DNA of 64,000 bases from the NCBI GenBank assembly GCA_018267275.1, contig JAFDYV010000009.1, positions 186,001-250,000 on the forward strand, in the 5' to 3' direction. The translations under genes were made by a program, and so were the position numbers. A model generated the notes under the pieces. The model worked only from the letters and a program-made list of their open reading frames with translations, ran no database searches and was not told where the DNA came from. Shown here one piece after another: positions 45,608 through 54,103 of the stretch; position 1 is the first letter of the stretch; every line of letters begins with the position of its first letter. Origin of the DNA: Bacteroidota bacterium (GTDB lineage Bacteria > Bacteroidota > Bacteroidia > Cytophagales > Cyclobacteriaceae).

Positions 45608-46909
45608 ATGGAAATTCTCTACATCGTTTTGGGGCTTTTGATAGGCGGATTGGTGGGTTGGCTCATCAGCCGCAACACGTCTGCCGTGGCCTTGCAAGAA
45701 TTGAAGACGCGCCTGATTGGCGAAGAAGAGAAGAACAAAATCGTGGCCGACCAAGTAACAGAGCTGAAGCAATTGCTGGAAGCGGAGCGCGAAAAAGCCG
45801 TGCGCGCCACCAACGATTTAATTGCCACCGAAACTAACTTCCGCAACCTGGAAGAAAAACTCGAAGAGCAGAAAGACATTCAAAAAGTGTTCACCGACCA
45901 GTTCAGGAACTTGGCCAACGAAATCTTTGAAGAGAAAAGCAAAAAATTTACCGACCAAAACAAGTCAAACCTCACCGACTTGCTCAAACCTTTCAATGAG
46001 AACATTACCGATTTTAAAAAACGGGTAGAAGACACACACAAAGACACCATTACTCGTAATGCCGCCTTGCGCGAACAGCTCGAAAATTTGCAGCGGCTCA
46101 ACCTGCAAATGACCAAAGAGGCCGAAAACCTGACACGTGCTTTAAAAGGTGACAGCAAAACGCAAGGAGCTTGGGGCGAATTTATTTTGGAAAGTATTTT
46201 GGAGAAATCCGGTTTGGAACGCGACCGTGAATATTCGATCCAAGAAAGCTTTACCACTGAGGAAGGTCGCCTGCGGCCGGACGTAATTGTGCGGCTGCCC
46301 GAAAACCGCCATGTCATTATCGACTCAAAAGTAAGTTTAACTGCTTACAACAATTTTGTAAACGCCCAAACCGAAGAAGAAAAAGCAACGGCATTGAAAG
46401 CTCACTTGTTGTCAATCCGGCAGCACATGCGCGGCCTGGCCGATAAAAATTACCAAAACATATCAGAGCAAGGCCTTGATTTCATTATCATGTTCATTCC
46501 GATTGAGCCCGCCTATATTCTGGCAATTCAGTCTGAGCGCAACCTCTACGAAGAGGCGCTGCAAAAACGCATTGTGTTTGTGAGCCCTACCCTGCTTATC
46601 CCTTCTTTGCAGCTCATCAAAAACGTGTGGAAGCAAGAATATCAAAACCGCCACGTGCTGGACATTGCCAACCGCGCGGGCGCCCTTTACGATAAGTTTG
46701 TTGGCTTTACAGAAGACCTCATCAACCTCGGCCGCCAAATGGATTTATCTAAAAAGTCATACGATGAATCGATGAAGAAACTTACCTCGGGCTCAGGCAA
46801 CCTCACGCGCAGCATAGAAGAACTGAAGAAGTTGGGCGCTAAGGCCAACAAAAGCATCGACTCAAAACTCTTGAAGCGGGCTGAGGACCAAGCCGATTTG
46901 TTTGGGTAA
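45608..46909 (+). CDS. rmuC: DNA recombination protein RmuC
   Basis: 433 residues from ATG 45608: N-terminal membrane helix (ILYIVLGLLIGGLVGWLIS), a long coiled coil (about 25-170) and the RmuC nuclease-like domain with GDSKTQGAWGEFILESILEK, LRPDVIVRLPENRHVIIDSK and FVSPTLLIPSLQLIKNVWKQ. The Asp/Glu/Lys residues in these motifs fit the PD-(D/E)xK fold. RmuC limits inversions at short inverted repeats in E. coli. A pair of hairpin repeats follows the gene directly. Confidence 0.95.
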   Translation: MEILYIVLGLLIGGLVGWLISRNTSAVALQELKTRLIGEEEKNKIVADQVTELKQLLEAEREKAVRATNDLIATETNFRNLEEKLEEQKDIQKVFTDQFRNLANEIFEEKSKKFTDQNKSNLTDLLKPFNENITDFKKRVEDTHKDTITRNAALREQLENLQRLNLQMTKEAENLTRALKGDSKTQGAWGEFILESILEKSGLERDREYSIQESFTTEEGRLRPDVIVRLPENRHVIIDSKVSLTAYNNFVNAQTEEEKATALKAHLLSIRQHMRGLADKNYQNISEQGLDFIIMFIPIEPAYILAIQSERNLYEEALQKRIVFVSPTLLIPSLQLIKNVWKQEYQNRHVLDIANRAGALYDKFVGFTEDLINLGRQMDLSKKSYDESMKKLTSGSGNLTRSIEELKKLGAKANKSIDSKLLKRAEDQADLFG

Positions 46910-46922
46910 AATTATCTCTGTT

Positions 46923-47001
46923 CGCGATTTGCAATCGCGATCGACAGATGCACAGGATTTAAAAATCCCTTTTGCCCGCATTCGACATTGAAAATGTCGA
47001 A
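46923..47001. repeat. Pair of REP-like hairpins in opposite orientation
   Basis: First hairpin CGCGATT-TGC-AATCGCG (46923-46939); second TTCGACATT-GAA-AATGTCGAA (46981-47001); between them GGATTT-AA-AAATCC (46955-46968). Read on the minus strand, the first continues CGCGAACAG; the second on the plus strand continues GTCGAACAG. So both share ATTG-AAAT and CGAACAG while the stem bases differ in a paired way. They lie in the 157-base gap between rmuC and the permease gene and may also terminate rmuC. Confidence 0.7.
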
Positions 47002-47066
47002 CAGCATCGTTACCAACATTGTAACATTTCGCTTCGAAAATTGTCTTAGCCTGTGAACGTGCACCT

Positions 47067-48275
47067 ATGCTGAAGAAAATCATCAACTCGTTTAAAATGG
47101 CCGTGGGCACCATGCACGGCAACTTATTTCACACACTGCTATCAATTTTGGGAATGATCATTGGCGTGGCCGCGCTAGTCTCAATACTCTCATTGATTGA
47201 TGGCATGGAGCAATATGCCAAAGACCAAATCAGCCAAACCACCTCACTCAAGTCGATTGTTATCTCGCCTCGCAATACCAAAACAGTAAATGGTATTTCT
47301 GTCAAAAAAGATTCTTTTGTGTACATGACCTACCCAAAGTTTGTGGCATTGAGAAATGCCGTTACAAAACCAGCACAGGCATATTTAATCAGTACACAAT
47401 CGGCAGAAGTCGGTGCTGCGAATCAAAAAATTGTGAGCATGGTGTACGGCTGCAGTGAGAAAATTAAGCCATCAATTTCCGTTCAAGAGGGCAGAGTTTT
47501 TTCCGTTGAGGATTTTGAAGACAATTCAGACAGTGCCGTGATTAACATGGCGTTTGCAAAGGCAGCAAAAGAAAAACAAAACTGGCTGAACGAAAAGCTA
47601 CGCATCCATCAACGCGAGGTAAATGTTATCGGAATCATCGATGACAAATCTGACCGGCCTGAAGTTTACCTGCCCCTCACAGCTTTCAGAGATGAAGAGC
47701 TAAAAGCCTACCCCCCAAGCGTGGCTTTTGATGTAGAAAATATCGAAGATGTAGCGTTTGTGAAAGAAACCATTCGTGGTTGGATGAAGAGGGAGTATCC
47801 AAACAACCTCGATGACATGGAATTGATGACGCACGAGTTTCGATTGGAACAGGCCACGCGAGGGTTTATGCTGTTTCGGGTGATTATGGGATTGATTGTG
47901 GGCATTTCTGTAATTGTTGGGGGCATCGGTGTGATGAACGTGATGTTAATTTCTGTTACGCAGCGCACTACTGAAATTGGGGTGCGCAAAGCGCTCGGTG
48001 CGAATCGAAGAGATATTGTCTTGCAATTTCTTGCAGAGGCCATGTCCATCAGTACGTTGGGCAGTGTATGTGGATTGATACTTGGTATTTTGGGCACGAT
48101 GGCCATCATCCCTATTGTGAAGGCCATTACCAAAGTACCTTTTCAAGCATCGTACACGTGGAATACGATTGGCGTGGTGGCGGTACTGGCGATTTTAGTG
48201 GGAGTAGTTTTTGGCACCTACCCGGCCATGCGCGCTTCGAAGTTAGACCCGGTGGAAGCGATTCGAAGAGAATGA
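47067..48275 (+). CDS. MacB/FtsX-type ABC permease
   Basis: 402 residues: helix about 22-43 (LLSILGMIIGVAALVSILSL), a large periplasmic MacB-core domain (about 45-275) and three C-terminal helices of the FtsX fold (RVIMGLIVGISVIVGGIGVM with the typical RTTEIGVRKALGANRRDI loop, then SVCGLILGILGTMAIIPIV and VVAVLAILVGVVFGTYPAMR). Such permeases work with a separate ATPase to move lipoproteins or peptides or to signal across the membrane. No ATPase or membrane-fusion gene is adjacent, so its partner is elsewhere. Confidence 0.92.
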   Translation: MLKKIINSFKMAVGTMHGNLFHTLLSILGMIIGVAALVSILSLIDGMEQYAKDQISQTTSLKSIVISPRNTKTVNGISVKKDSFVYMTYPKFVALRNAVTKPAQAYLISTQSAEVGAANQKIVSMVYGCSEKIKPSISVQEGRVFSVEDFEDNSDSAVINMAFAKAAKEKQNWLNEKLRIHQREVNVIGIIDDKSDRPEVYLPLTAFRDEELKAYPPSVAFDVENIEDVAFVKETIRGWMKREYPNNLDDMELMTHEFRLEQATRGFMLFRVIMGLIVGISVIVGGIGVMNVMLISVTQRTTEIGVRKALGANRRDIVLQFLAEAMSISTLGSVCGLILGILGTMAIIPIVKAITKVPFQASYTWNTIGVVAVLAILVGVVFGTYPAMRASKLDPVEAIRRE

Positions 48276-48301
48276 TAATTTCTTGATTTCGCGGCCGTAG
48301 G

Positions 48302-48309
48302 TATCTTTG
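48302..48309 (+). promoter_or_regulatory. -7 box (TATCTTTG) for the GroES-like gene
   Basis: Exact TAnnTTTG match, 5 bases before ATG 48315, again predicting a leaderless mRNA. Confidence 0.65.
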
Positions 48310-48314
48310 CCGCC

Positions 48315-48689
48315 ATGAAATTGACTCATGACAATAAACTGAAAAAACTCATCGTGGTGGGCGACCGTGTGCTCATTCGCCCCGTAAAAGAATCTGACCG
48401 CACCGATAGCGGACTGTATCTGCCCCCGGGCGTACAAGAAAAAGAAAAAATACAGCGCGGCTATGTTATAAAAGTAGGCCCCGGTTATCCCTTGCCCATG
48501 CCGGCCGATGAAGACGACTTGTGGAAAGGCAAAGAAGAATCAGTAAAGTACCTGCCCTTGCAAGCGCTAGAAGGTGACCTCGCCATTTTTTTGCAGAAGG
48601 GAGCCATTGAAGTAATGTATGAAAGCGAGAAGTATTTCATTGTACCGCAGGCATCCATTTTGATGTTGGAGCGAGAAGAGGATTTGTGA
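48315..48689 (+). CDS. GroES-family co-chaperonin-like protein
   Basis: 124 residues, about 25 longer than normal GroES. The start of the fold (IVVGDRVLIRPVKESDRTDS) and the following GLYLPPGVQEKEKIQRGYVI correspond to the GroES first strands and mobile loop; VIKVGPG and the C-terminal VMYESEKYFIVPQASILMLE fit the rest. An insert around PLPMPADEDDLWKGKEESVK separates the halves. There is no groEL beside it, so it is a paralogue and may or may not cap GroEL. The next gene starts 1 base after its stop. Confidence 0.8.
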   Translation: MKLTHDNKLKKLIVVGDRVLIRPVKESDRTDSGLYLPPGVQEKEKIQRGYVIKVGPGYPLPMPADEDDLWKGKEESVKYLPLQALEGDLAIFLQKGAIEVMYESEKYFIVPQASILMLEREEDL

Positions 48690-48690
48690 T

Positions 48691-48915
48691 ATGGCCGGGT
48701 TATCGTTAAACGCCCTGCGTGTGGGCAAGCAATATGTGCTCGTGAATTTTGGCGACAAATACGAGTTTGAAATTGAACAGGCATTGTCGCACCACGATTA
48801 TCGCGTAAAAGACCTGCACACCTTGGAGCGCTACACCATAAAAGAACTTTTTAAGTTCGGCAAGGGAAAAGACTTTGAGATACGCGAGCGCGACATTGAT
48901 TTGCAGGATTTGTAA
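48691..48915 (+). CDS. Small conserved-looking protein, unknown function
   Basis: 74 residues (MAGLSLNALRVGKQYVLVNF ... ERYTIKELFKFGKGKDFEIR). No signal peptide or membrane segment. It follows the GroES-like gene by 1 base, so the two are cotranscribed. Mixed charged composition and normal codon use suggest a real gene. I do not recognise a domain. Confidence 0.7.
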   Translation: MAGLSLNALRVGKQYVLVNFGDKYEFEIEQALSHHDYRVKDLHTLERYTIKELFKFGKGKDFEIRERDIDLQDL

Positions 48916-48959
48916 TTGACCAAACCCAAGCTAAAAACAATTCTGAAGGAGGTACGACT

Positions 48960-49008
48960 GAAGAATCTCAACATTTTGCGGATTCTTCGCTTACGCTCAG
49001 AATTGAGA
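48960..49008 (-). repeat. Palindromic repeat, copy D (shortest) with extra hairpin
   Basis: The minus strand of 48981-49005 reads CAATTCTGAGCG-TAA-GCGAAGAATC, the same ends as copies A-C with only 1-3 bases between. The plus strand also forms an 8-bp stem GAAGAATC (48960-48967) / GATTCTTC (48981-48988). It lies in the 138-base gap after the small protein gene. Confidence 0.6.
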
Positions 49009-49053
49009 CTTAAATTTAGCAGTAACATTCCTTAGCTTGCACAAAAAATATTT

Positions 49054-49842
49054 TTGGAATACTTCGGGTACTTTTCAGCTATCTTCGTTGGGTTTCTGTT
49101 GGGTTTGCTTGGGGGCGGTGGCTCCATCCTCTCCATTCCTATTTTAGTTTACTTGTTCAAGCTCGATGCCGTCACCGCCTCGGCTTATTCACTTTTTATC
49201 GTAGGCACCACCAGTTTTGCGGGGGCCGTGCCCAAATACCGCGACCACCTGGTAAATATCAAAACAGGTTTCCTGTTTGGAATCCCTTCCATCATCACCA
49301 TTTTTTTTACGCGCAAATTTATAGTGCCTGCATTGCCTGATGTAATATTGACGACAGGCGAATTCGTTATCTCTAAGCGGCTTTTCTTACTAGGCCTTTT
49401 TGCCGTGCTGATGGTGTTGGCCTCTGTTACCATGATACGCGGCCGCAGAGAGATTCACCCATCGCGAAAAAAATACAACACGCTGCTCATCATCGTAGAA
49501 GGAACCTTGATAGGGCTACTTACAGGTTTGGTTGGCGCTGGGGGCGGCTTTCTCATCATTCCGGCCTTGGTGCTGCTCACGGGCTTGCCCATGAAAACTG
49601 CTACGGGCACTTCGCTCTTCATCATCGCGCTCAATTCACTTACAGGTTTCTTGGGCGACTTGTTGACACGACCGATGGACTGGTCGTTTTTGCTTACGAT
49701 TACTGCCATTGCCATTGTGGGCGTACATTTCGGCAACGTGCTTTCGCGAAAAATACCTGGCATCAAGCTGAAAAAGGCTTTTGGTTGGTTTACATTGGCG
49801 ATGGGCTGCTGGATTTTGGTCCGGGAAACCCTTTTATCATGA
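49054..49842 (+). CDS. TauE/SafE-family membrane permease
   Basis: 262 residues with about eight membrane helices in two similar halves. The first half opens with FVGFLLGLLGGGGSILSIPI, the second with GTLIGLLTGLVGAGGGFLII, the paired Gly-rich motifs of the TauE/SafE (sulfite/organosulfonate exporter) family. The start is TTG 49054; no ATG or GTG precedes the first helix in frame. Substrate is unknown; family members export sulfite or sulfoacetate or import small anions. No sulfur-metabolism gene lies nearby. Confidence 0.88.
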   Translation: MEYFGYFSAIFVGFLLGLLGGGGSILSIPILVYLFKLDAVTASAYSLFIVGTTSFAGAVPKYRDHLVNIKTGFLFGIPSIITIFFTRKFIVPALPDVILTTGEFVISKRLFLLGLFAVLMVLASVTMIRGRREIHPSRKKYNTLLIIVEGTLIGLLTGLVGAGGGFLIIPALVLLTGLPMKTATGTSLFIIALNSLTGFLGDLLTRPMDWSFLLTITAIAIVGVHFGNVLSRKIPGIKLKKAFGWFTLAMGCWILVRETLLS

Positions 49843-49927
49843 AGTATTTTGCTTGTTTTCAGGCTTTTTTGGCGGTTTCAGTGGTTTTGCTGGCAATCGA
49901 AGAAACCTTTTGGTAGTGTTTTACGAT

Positions 49928-49950
49928 AAATGATAGTAATGCTATCATTT
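49928..49950. promoter_or_regulatory. Perfect palindrome, candidate operator of the TetR regulator
   Basis: AAATGATAG-TAATG-CTATCATTT: two 9-base arms, exactly complementary, with a 5-base spacer. It lies 20 bases before the ATG of the TetR-type gene, just where an autoregulating repressor would bind. Confidence 0.75.
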
Positions 49951-49970
49951 CAGTTTGTAAATATATCATC

Positions 49971-50645
49971 ATGCCAACTTTAACCTTCAAGTTGAATGAT
50001 CATCTTTATGTACGCGACCCGCAGCATACTCAGTTGGGGCTGCGCATCATCAGCAAGAGCATCGAAATGATTGACGAGCTGGGTTTTGAACAATTCACGT
50101 TCAAAAAGCTAGCGCACGAAATTGACTCTACCGAAGCATCGATCTATCGGTATTTTGAAAACAAGCACCGATTGCTGTTGTATTTGATTGCGTGGTATTG
50201 GAATTGGCTGGAGTATCGAATTGACATTTTTACATCAGCCGTGGCCGACCCAAAAGAAAAATTGCGTGCCTGCTTGCGGGTGATTGCCGAAGAAAAAAAG
50301 TATGACCCCACGTTTGAATTCGTCAATGAAGAGGCGTTACACCGAATCGTTATTGCAGAGCTTGACAAAACCTATTTGACCAAAGGCGTAGATGGTTATA
50401 ACCAAGAAGGTTTGTTCGGGGGACTTAAATCTCTCTGCAAGAAAATCTCGGGCATTATTTTGCAAATCAACCCCACGTATGAGTTTGCTCCCTCGCTGGT
50501 GAGCACGATTTTAGTGACGGCCAATCAGCAGCTTTTTTTTGCTAATCACTTGCCTACGCTTACTGCATTAAAAGCCGATCCGGAGCGCTACCAAAAATTA
50601 TATAATTTTTTAGAGAACATGGCCTTTCGGTCAATACAAGCATAA
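49971..50645 (+). CDS. TetR/AcrR-family transcriptional regulator
   Basis: 224 residues. Helix-turn-helix in the first 60-70 residues: ELGFEQFTFKKLAHEIDSTE, then ASIYRYFENKHRLLLYL, the classic TetR pattern (LAxxxGVSxxxxYxxFxxK). The rest is helical and variable, as expected for a ligand-binding domain. It is the first gene of a four-gene operon (3 bases to the ABC gene) and has a perfect palindrome just upstream, so it probably represses its own operon until a ligand or substrate appears. Start ATG 49971 is the first in frame. Confidence 0.93.
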   Translation: MPTLTFKLNDHLYVRDPQHTQLGLRIISKSIEMIDELGFEQFTFKKLAHEIDSTEASIYRYFENKHRLLLYLIAWYWNWLEYRIDIFTSAVADPKEKLRACLRVIAEEKKYDPTFEFVNEEALHRIVIAELDKTYLTKGVDGYNQEGLFGGLKSLCKKISGIILQINPTYEFAPSLVSTILVTANQQLFFANHLPTLTALKADPERYQKLYNFLENMAFRSIQA

Positions 50646-50648
50646 CCT

Positions 50649-52805
50649 ATGTTGACGAACAACCAAATACTCCAAATCCTGCGCGAAGTTGCCTTGGCGT
50701 TGAAACACAGTTTCAACTTGGAAGACATTCGCAATATTGAAGCCAACCAGCGCGTGTATGCCGAGGACGAAGTGGGAGAATTCACCCGTGATCTTACAGA
50801 AGCCGGCAACAAAATCCGGCTGCTGTTTATGGAAAACCAGTTGGACGAAAAGACGCTGCTCAATTACTTCTCTGAACAAACGGCTCCTATCCTCACATTT
50901 TATCGCGATGAGCAAAACCGACTTTACCCTGCATTGCTCATACCGAAAGAAGATGAAATCAAGGTAATCCACTTGAATATTGATGGCGAGCAATCGTCAC
51001 GTTTTGATGCGGGCAGGTTGATAAAAAACCAGGAGGGCGAAATAACTTTTTTTGCCATTTACGGGTACGAGAGCCCCGTTAGCCTGCAAGGAGATGAAGG
51101 AGAGCATCCGGGACCATTTCGCAGACTTATTCAATTACTGAAAACTGAGAAGAAAGAAATCTTCTACATTCTGTTTTATGCCGTAGTTGTAGGTTTTATC
51201 AGTTTGGTTGTGCCGCTAGGAATTCAAACTACAGTCGAGTTGATTTCTGGTGGCGTGATTTTCAGTTCTGTGTACTTGATGATTGGTTTGGTGATTGTGG
51301 GGGTGATTGTGAGCGGTGCCCTGCAAATGATTCAAATCAGTCTGGTAGAATTTTTACAGCGAAGGATTTTTACCAAAGCAGCATTTGAATTTGCTTTTCG
51401 CATTCCTCGCATCCGGTTAGAGGCCTTGCAGAAACACTACGCACCAGAACTTATCAACCGATTTTTTGACGTAATGACAATTCAGAAAGCGCTGCCCAAA
51501 CTGCTGATTGACTTGTCTTCGGCTTCCATTCAAATACTTTTTGGTTTGTTGCTCATTTCGCTCTACCACCCCTTCTTTGTTTTTTTCGGATTAATCTTGC
51601 TTACCACGTTAGGTTTGATATTCTATTTCACAGGGCCACGAGGCCTCAACTCATCGATTCAAGAATCGAAATACAAATACAAAGTTGCGCAGTGGTTAGA
51701 AGAACTTGGTCGCGCCATTCAATCTTTTAAGTTAGTGGGCAGCACCGAATTGCCGCTGCGCAAAACCGACTACAACGTGAACAGCTATCTGAAAAACAGA
51801 AAAATACACTTCAGCGTGTTGCTCACACAATACTCTTTTATTGTGTTGTTTAAGGCATGTATCATTGGCGGTTTGTTGATCTTGGGAACGATGCTCGTGG
51901 TCGATCGGCAAATTACATTAGGGCAGTTGGTGGCTTCAGAAATAGTGATCATTTTGATTTTAGGGGCAGTTGAGAAAATAATCATGTACATGGATGTGGT
52001 GTACGATTTACTCACAGCAGTAGACAAAGTGGGCCATGTAACCGACTTACCAATTGAACGCACCGGAGGTTACGATTTCCCCAAGAATTCAGACGAAGGG
52101 TTTTCAGTCAGGTTCAAAGACCTAAAATATAAATACAAGGGAGCCAATCAATACGCACTGAATGGTATTGACCTAGAAATCAACGCGGGCGAGAAAGTTT
52201 GTTTAACTGGTTCGGGTGGTTCGGGTAAAACGACTTTAATAAATGTTCTTTCCGGTCTTTACAGTAGTTATGAAGGGGTGGCCACCATCAATCACTTTTC
52301 GCTGCGCGATTTGGACTTAACCCACTTGCGAGACTATGTAGCAAAAAATATTTCGCAAGAAGATTTGTTTGACGGAACATTGCTCGAAAACATCACGGTG
52401 GGGAAAGTTTCAGAAACTGTGCAAGATGCCATTGAAGCACTACGCACCGTGGGTATTTTAGACGAAGTCAATGCGATGCCCGAGGGCCTCAACACACACA
52501 TTTTGAGTGGCGGCATTGGTCTATCGAGTTCGTTTTGCAATAAACTCATACTTGCGCGTTGCTTGGCAGAAAAACCTCGGTTACTAATATTAAATGACCT
52601 TTTTCATGCGGTGAGCAAACGAGAAAAAATGGAGTTACTAACAATCTTACACAAATCGAAACGCACTATCATTTATGTGTCCAACGATCCACTCGTGATG
52701 AGCGCTTGCGATAAAGTAGTGTTATTGAAGAGCGGGAAAGTACAAGCACAAGGTACTATGGATGATTTGATGAACAATCAACACCTCAAAGACTTAATCG
52801 ACTAA
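50649..52805 (+). CDS. ABC exporter (type I secretion style) with non-canonical ATPase
   Basis: 718 residues. The N-terminal 165 residues have no catalytic C39 peptidase motif but may be a degenerate peptidase-like domain as in HlyB. Membrane helices span about 170-450, then a nucleotide-binding domain. Walker A (GSGGSGKT, 521-528), the Q-loop (Gln570) and LSGG (619-622) are present. Walker B reads LLILND (645-650), so the Mg-binding Asp is Asn649 and the catalytic Glu is Asp650; the H-loop His is Asn679 in YVSNDP. These changes should slow ATP hydrolysis greatly unless it pairs with a second ATPase, yet the gene is intact and lies with HlyD and TolC genes. Cargo is unknown. Confidence 0.9.
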   Translation: MLTNNQILQILREVALALKHSFNLEDIRNIEANQRVYAEDEVGEFTRDLTEAGNKIRLLFMENQLDEKTLLNYFSEQTAPILTFYRDEQNRLYPALLIPKEDEIKVIHLNIDGEQSSRFDAGRLIKNQEGEITFFAIYGYESPVSLQGDEGEHPGPFRRLIQLLKTEKKEIFYILFYAVVVGFISLVVPLGIQTTVELISGGVIFSSVYLMIGLVIVGVIVSGALQMIQISLVEFLQRRIFTKAAFEFAFRIPRIRLEALQKHYAPELINRFFDVMTIQKALPKLLIDLSSASIQILFGLLLISLYHPFFVFFGLILLTTLGLIFYFTGPRGLNSSIQESKYKYKVAQWLEELGRAIQSFKLVGSTELPLRKTDYNVNSYLKNRKIHFSVLLTQYSFIVLFKACIIGGLLILGTMLVVDRQITLGQLVASEIVIILILGAVEKIIMYMDVVYDLLTAVDKVGHVTDLPIERTGGYDFPKNSDEGFSVRFKDLKYKYKGANQYALNGIDLEINAGEKVCLTGSGGSGKTTLINVLSGLYSSYEGVATINHFSLRDLDLTHLRDYVAKNISQEDLFDGTLLENITVGKVSETVQDAIEALRTVGILDEVNAMPEGLNTHILSGGIGLSSSFCNKLILARCLAEKPRLLILNDLFHAVSKREKMELLTILHKSKRTIIYVSNDPLVMSACDKVVLLKSGKVQAQGTMDDLMNNQHLKDLID

Positions 52806-52809
52806 CGAT

Positions 52810-54102
52810 ATGCTGAATATTTCAAAAAATTCGGTTCAGAAAAAAATGCCGCAAGAGAAATTATACTCTTTGCGATCGCTCGATACTCCTTTGGCAGGTA
52901 AAATTTTAGCGCGCTGGTTGATGGGCATCGGTATTGTGTTCTTGGTTATTCTCTTCCTGCCCTGGCAGCAGAACATCCGCGGCAGCGGCAAAGTAACAGC
53001 GCTATCGCCCAGCAACAGGCCACAAACGGTAGAAACTGTAATCGCTGGCAGGATTCAAGTCTGGAAAATCAAAGAAGGTCAATTCGTGGAAAAGGGTGAC
53101 ACCATTGCATTGATCAGCGAAGTGAAAGAAAAGTATTTTGACCCGAAGTTTTTGCTGCGCTTGCAACAAGTGATCACTGCAAAAGAACAAAGCCTTAAAT
53201 CAAAAGACTTAAAAGCGAGAGCATTGCAACGGCAAATCGCTGCCTTAGAAGATGGTATGCGTACAAAGGTCGATCAATCAAAAGCAAAGCTTGAGGCGGA
53301 ACAAGTGAAGTTCAATAACTTCAAAAACCAATATGAACGAAATAAAGTACTGTTTGAAAAGGGCAACATCCCCCTTACCAAATTTCAGGATATTGAGTAC
53401 AAATACCAGGGAGCAGAGGCTGACTACACAAACGCAAAAATTGAAATTGAGCGGGTGCAGGCTGAATATTTAGACAAAATAAACAAGGCAGAATCTGACT
53501 GGAACAATACGTTGGCTGAGATGGCAGACACACAAGCTGATTTGGCAAAGCTGCGCAATGATCTTTCAAACATGGAAATACGCAGCCAACAGTATCATAT
53601 TCTTGCACCGCAAGATGGCTTTGTAGTGAAAGCCACGCAGGCCGGGATTGGCGAAACCATTAAAGAAGGCGATCCTGTATGTACCATCATGCCCCAATCC
53701 ACCGATATTGCTGTAGAAATGCACGTAAAGGCTATGGATGTACCACTCATTAGCAAAGGCCGCAGAGTTCGAATTGAGTTCGATGGTTTTCCTGCGCTGC
53801 AATTCAGCGGCTGGCCGAGTATTTCGGTAGGCACATTTGGCGGCACTGTTGAAGTGATTGATTACGTAAATAGTAAACCGGGCGAGTTTAGGATTTTAGT
53901 TGTGCCCGATAAGAAAGACACGCCTTGGCCAAAGCAATTGCGAATGGGATCGGGCATTAAAGGTTGGGTAATGTTGGATGATGTGCGGGTATGGTTTGAA
54001 TTGTGGCGACAACTAAATGGATTCCCTCCAAGCTTGTATCAGGAACCCGAAGTGGAAGACCCGAAAAAGAAAAAAATGGAAAGCAAAGAAGCTGAATCGT
54101 AA
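52810..54102 (+). CDS. HlyD-family membrane fusion protein
   Basis: 430 residues: one membrane helix (about 34-52, WLMGIGIVFLVILFLPW), a biotinyl/lipoyl-like half (VETVIAGRIQVWKIKEGQFV, then EKGDTIALISEV), a long coiled coil (about 115-255) and the second lipoyl half (HILAPQDGFVVKATQAGIGE), followed by beta-barrel sequence. It bridges the inner-membrane ABC protein and the outer-membrane TolC-like channel. It starts 4 bases after the ABC stop and its own stop is 1 base before the TolC ATG. The last 20 residues are strongly charged (EDPKKKKMESKEAES). Confidence 0.94.
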   Translation: MLNISKNSVQKKMPQEKLYSLRSLDTPLAGKILARWLMGIGIVFLVILFLPWQQNIRGSGKVTALSPSNRPQTVETVIAGRIQVWKIKEGQFVEKGDTIALISEVKEKYFDPKFLLRLQQVITAKEQSLKSKDLKARALQRQIAALEDGMRTKVDQSKAKLEAEQVKFNNFKNQYERNKVLFEKGNIPLTKFQDIEYKYQGAEADYTNAKIEIERVQAEYLDKINKAESDWNNTLAEMADTQADLAKLRNDLSNMEIRSQQYHILAPQDGFVVKATQAGIGETIKEGDPVCTIMPQSTDIAVEMHVKAMDVPLISKGRRVRIEFDGFPALQFSGWPSISVGTFGGTVEVIDYVNSKPGEFRILVVPDKKDTPWPKQLRMGSGIKGWVMLDDVRVWFELWRQLNGFPPSLYQEPEVEDPKKKKMESKEAES

Positions 54103-54103
54103 C

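Noticed and set aside
50649..51140. C39 bacteriocin-processing peptidase domain at the start of the ABC exporter
   Set aside because: No Cys/His catalytic motif is visible in the first 165 residues, and no small peptide gene with a double-glycine leader was found nearby.
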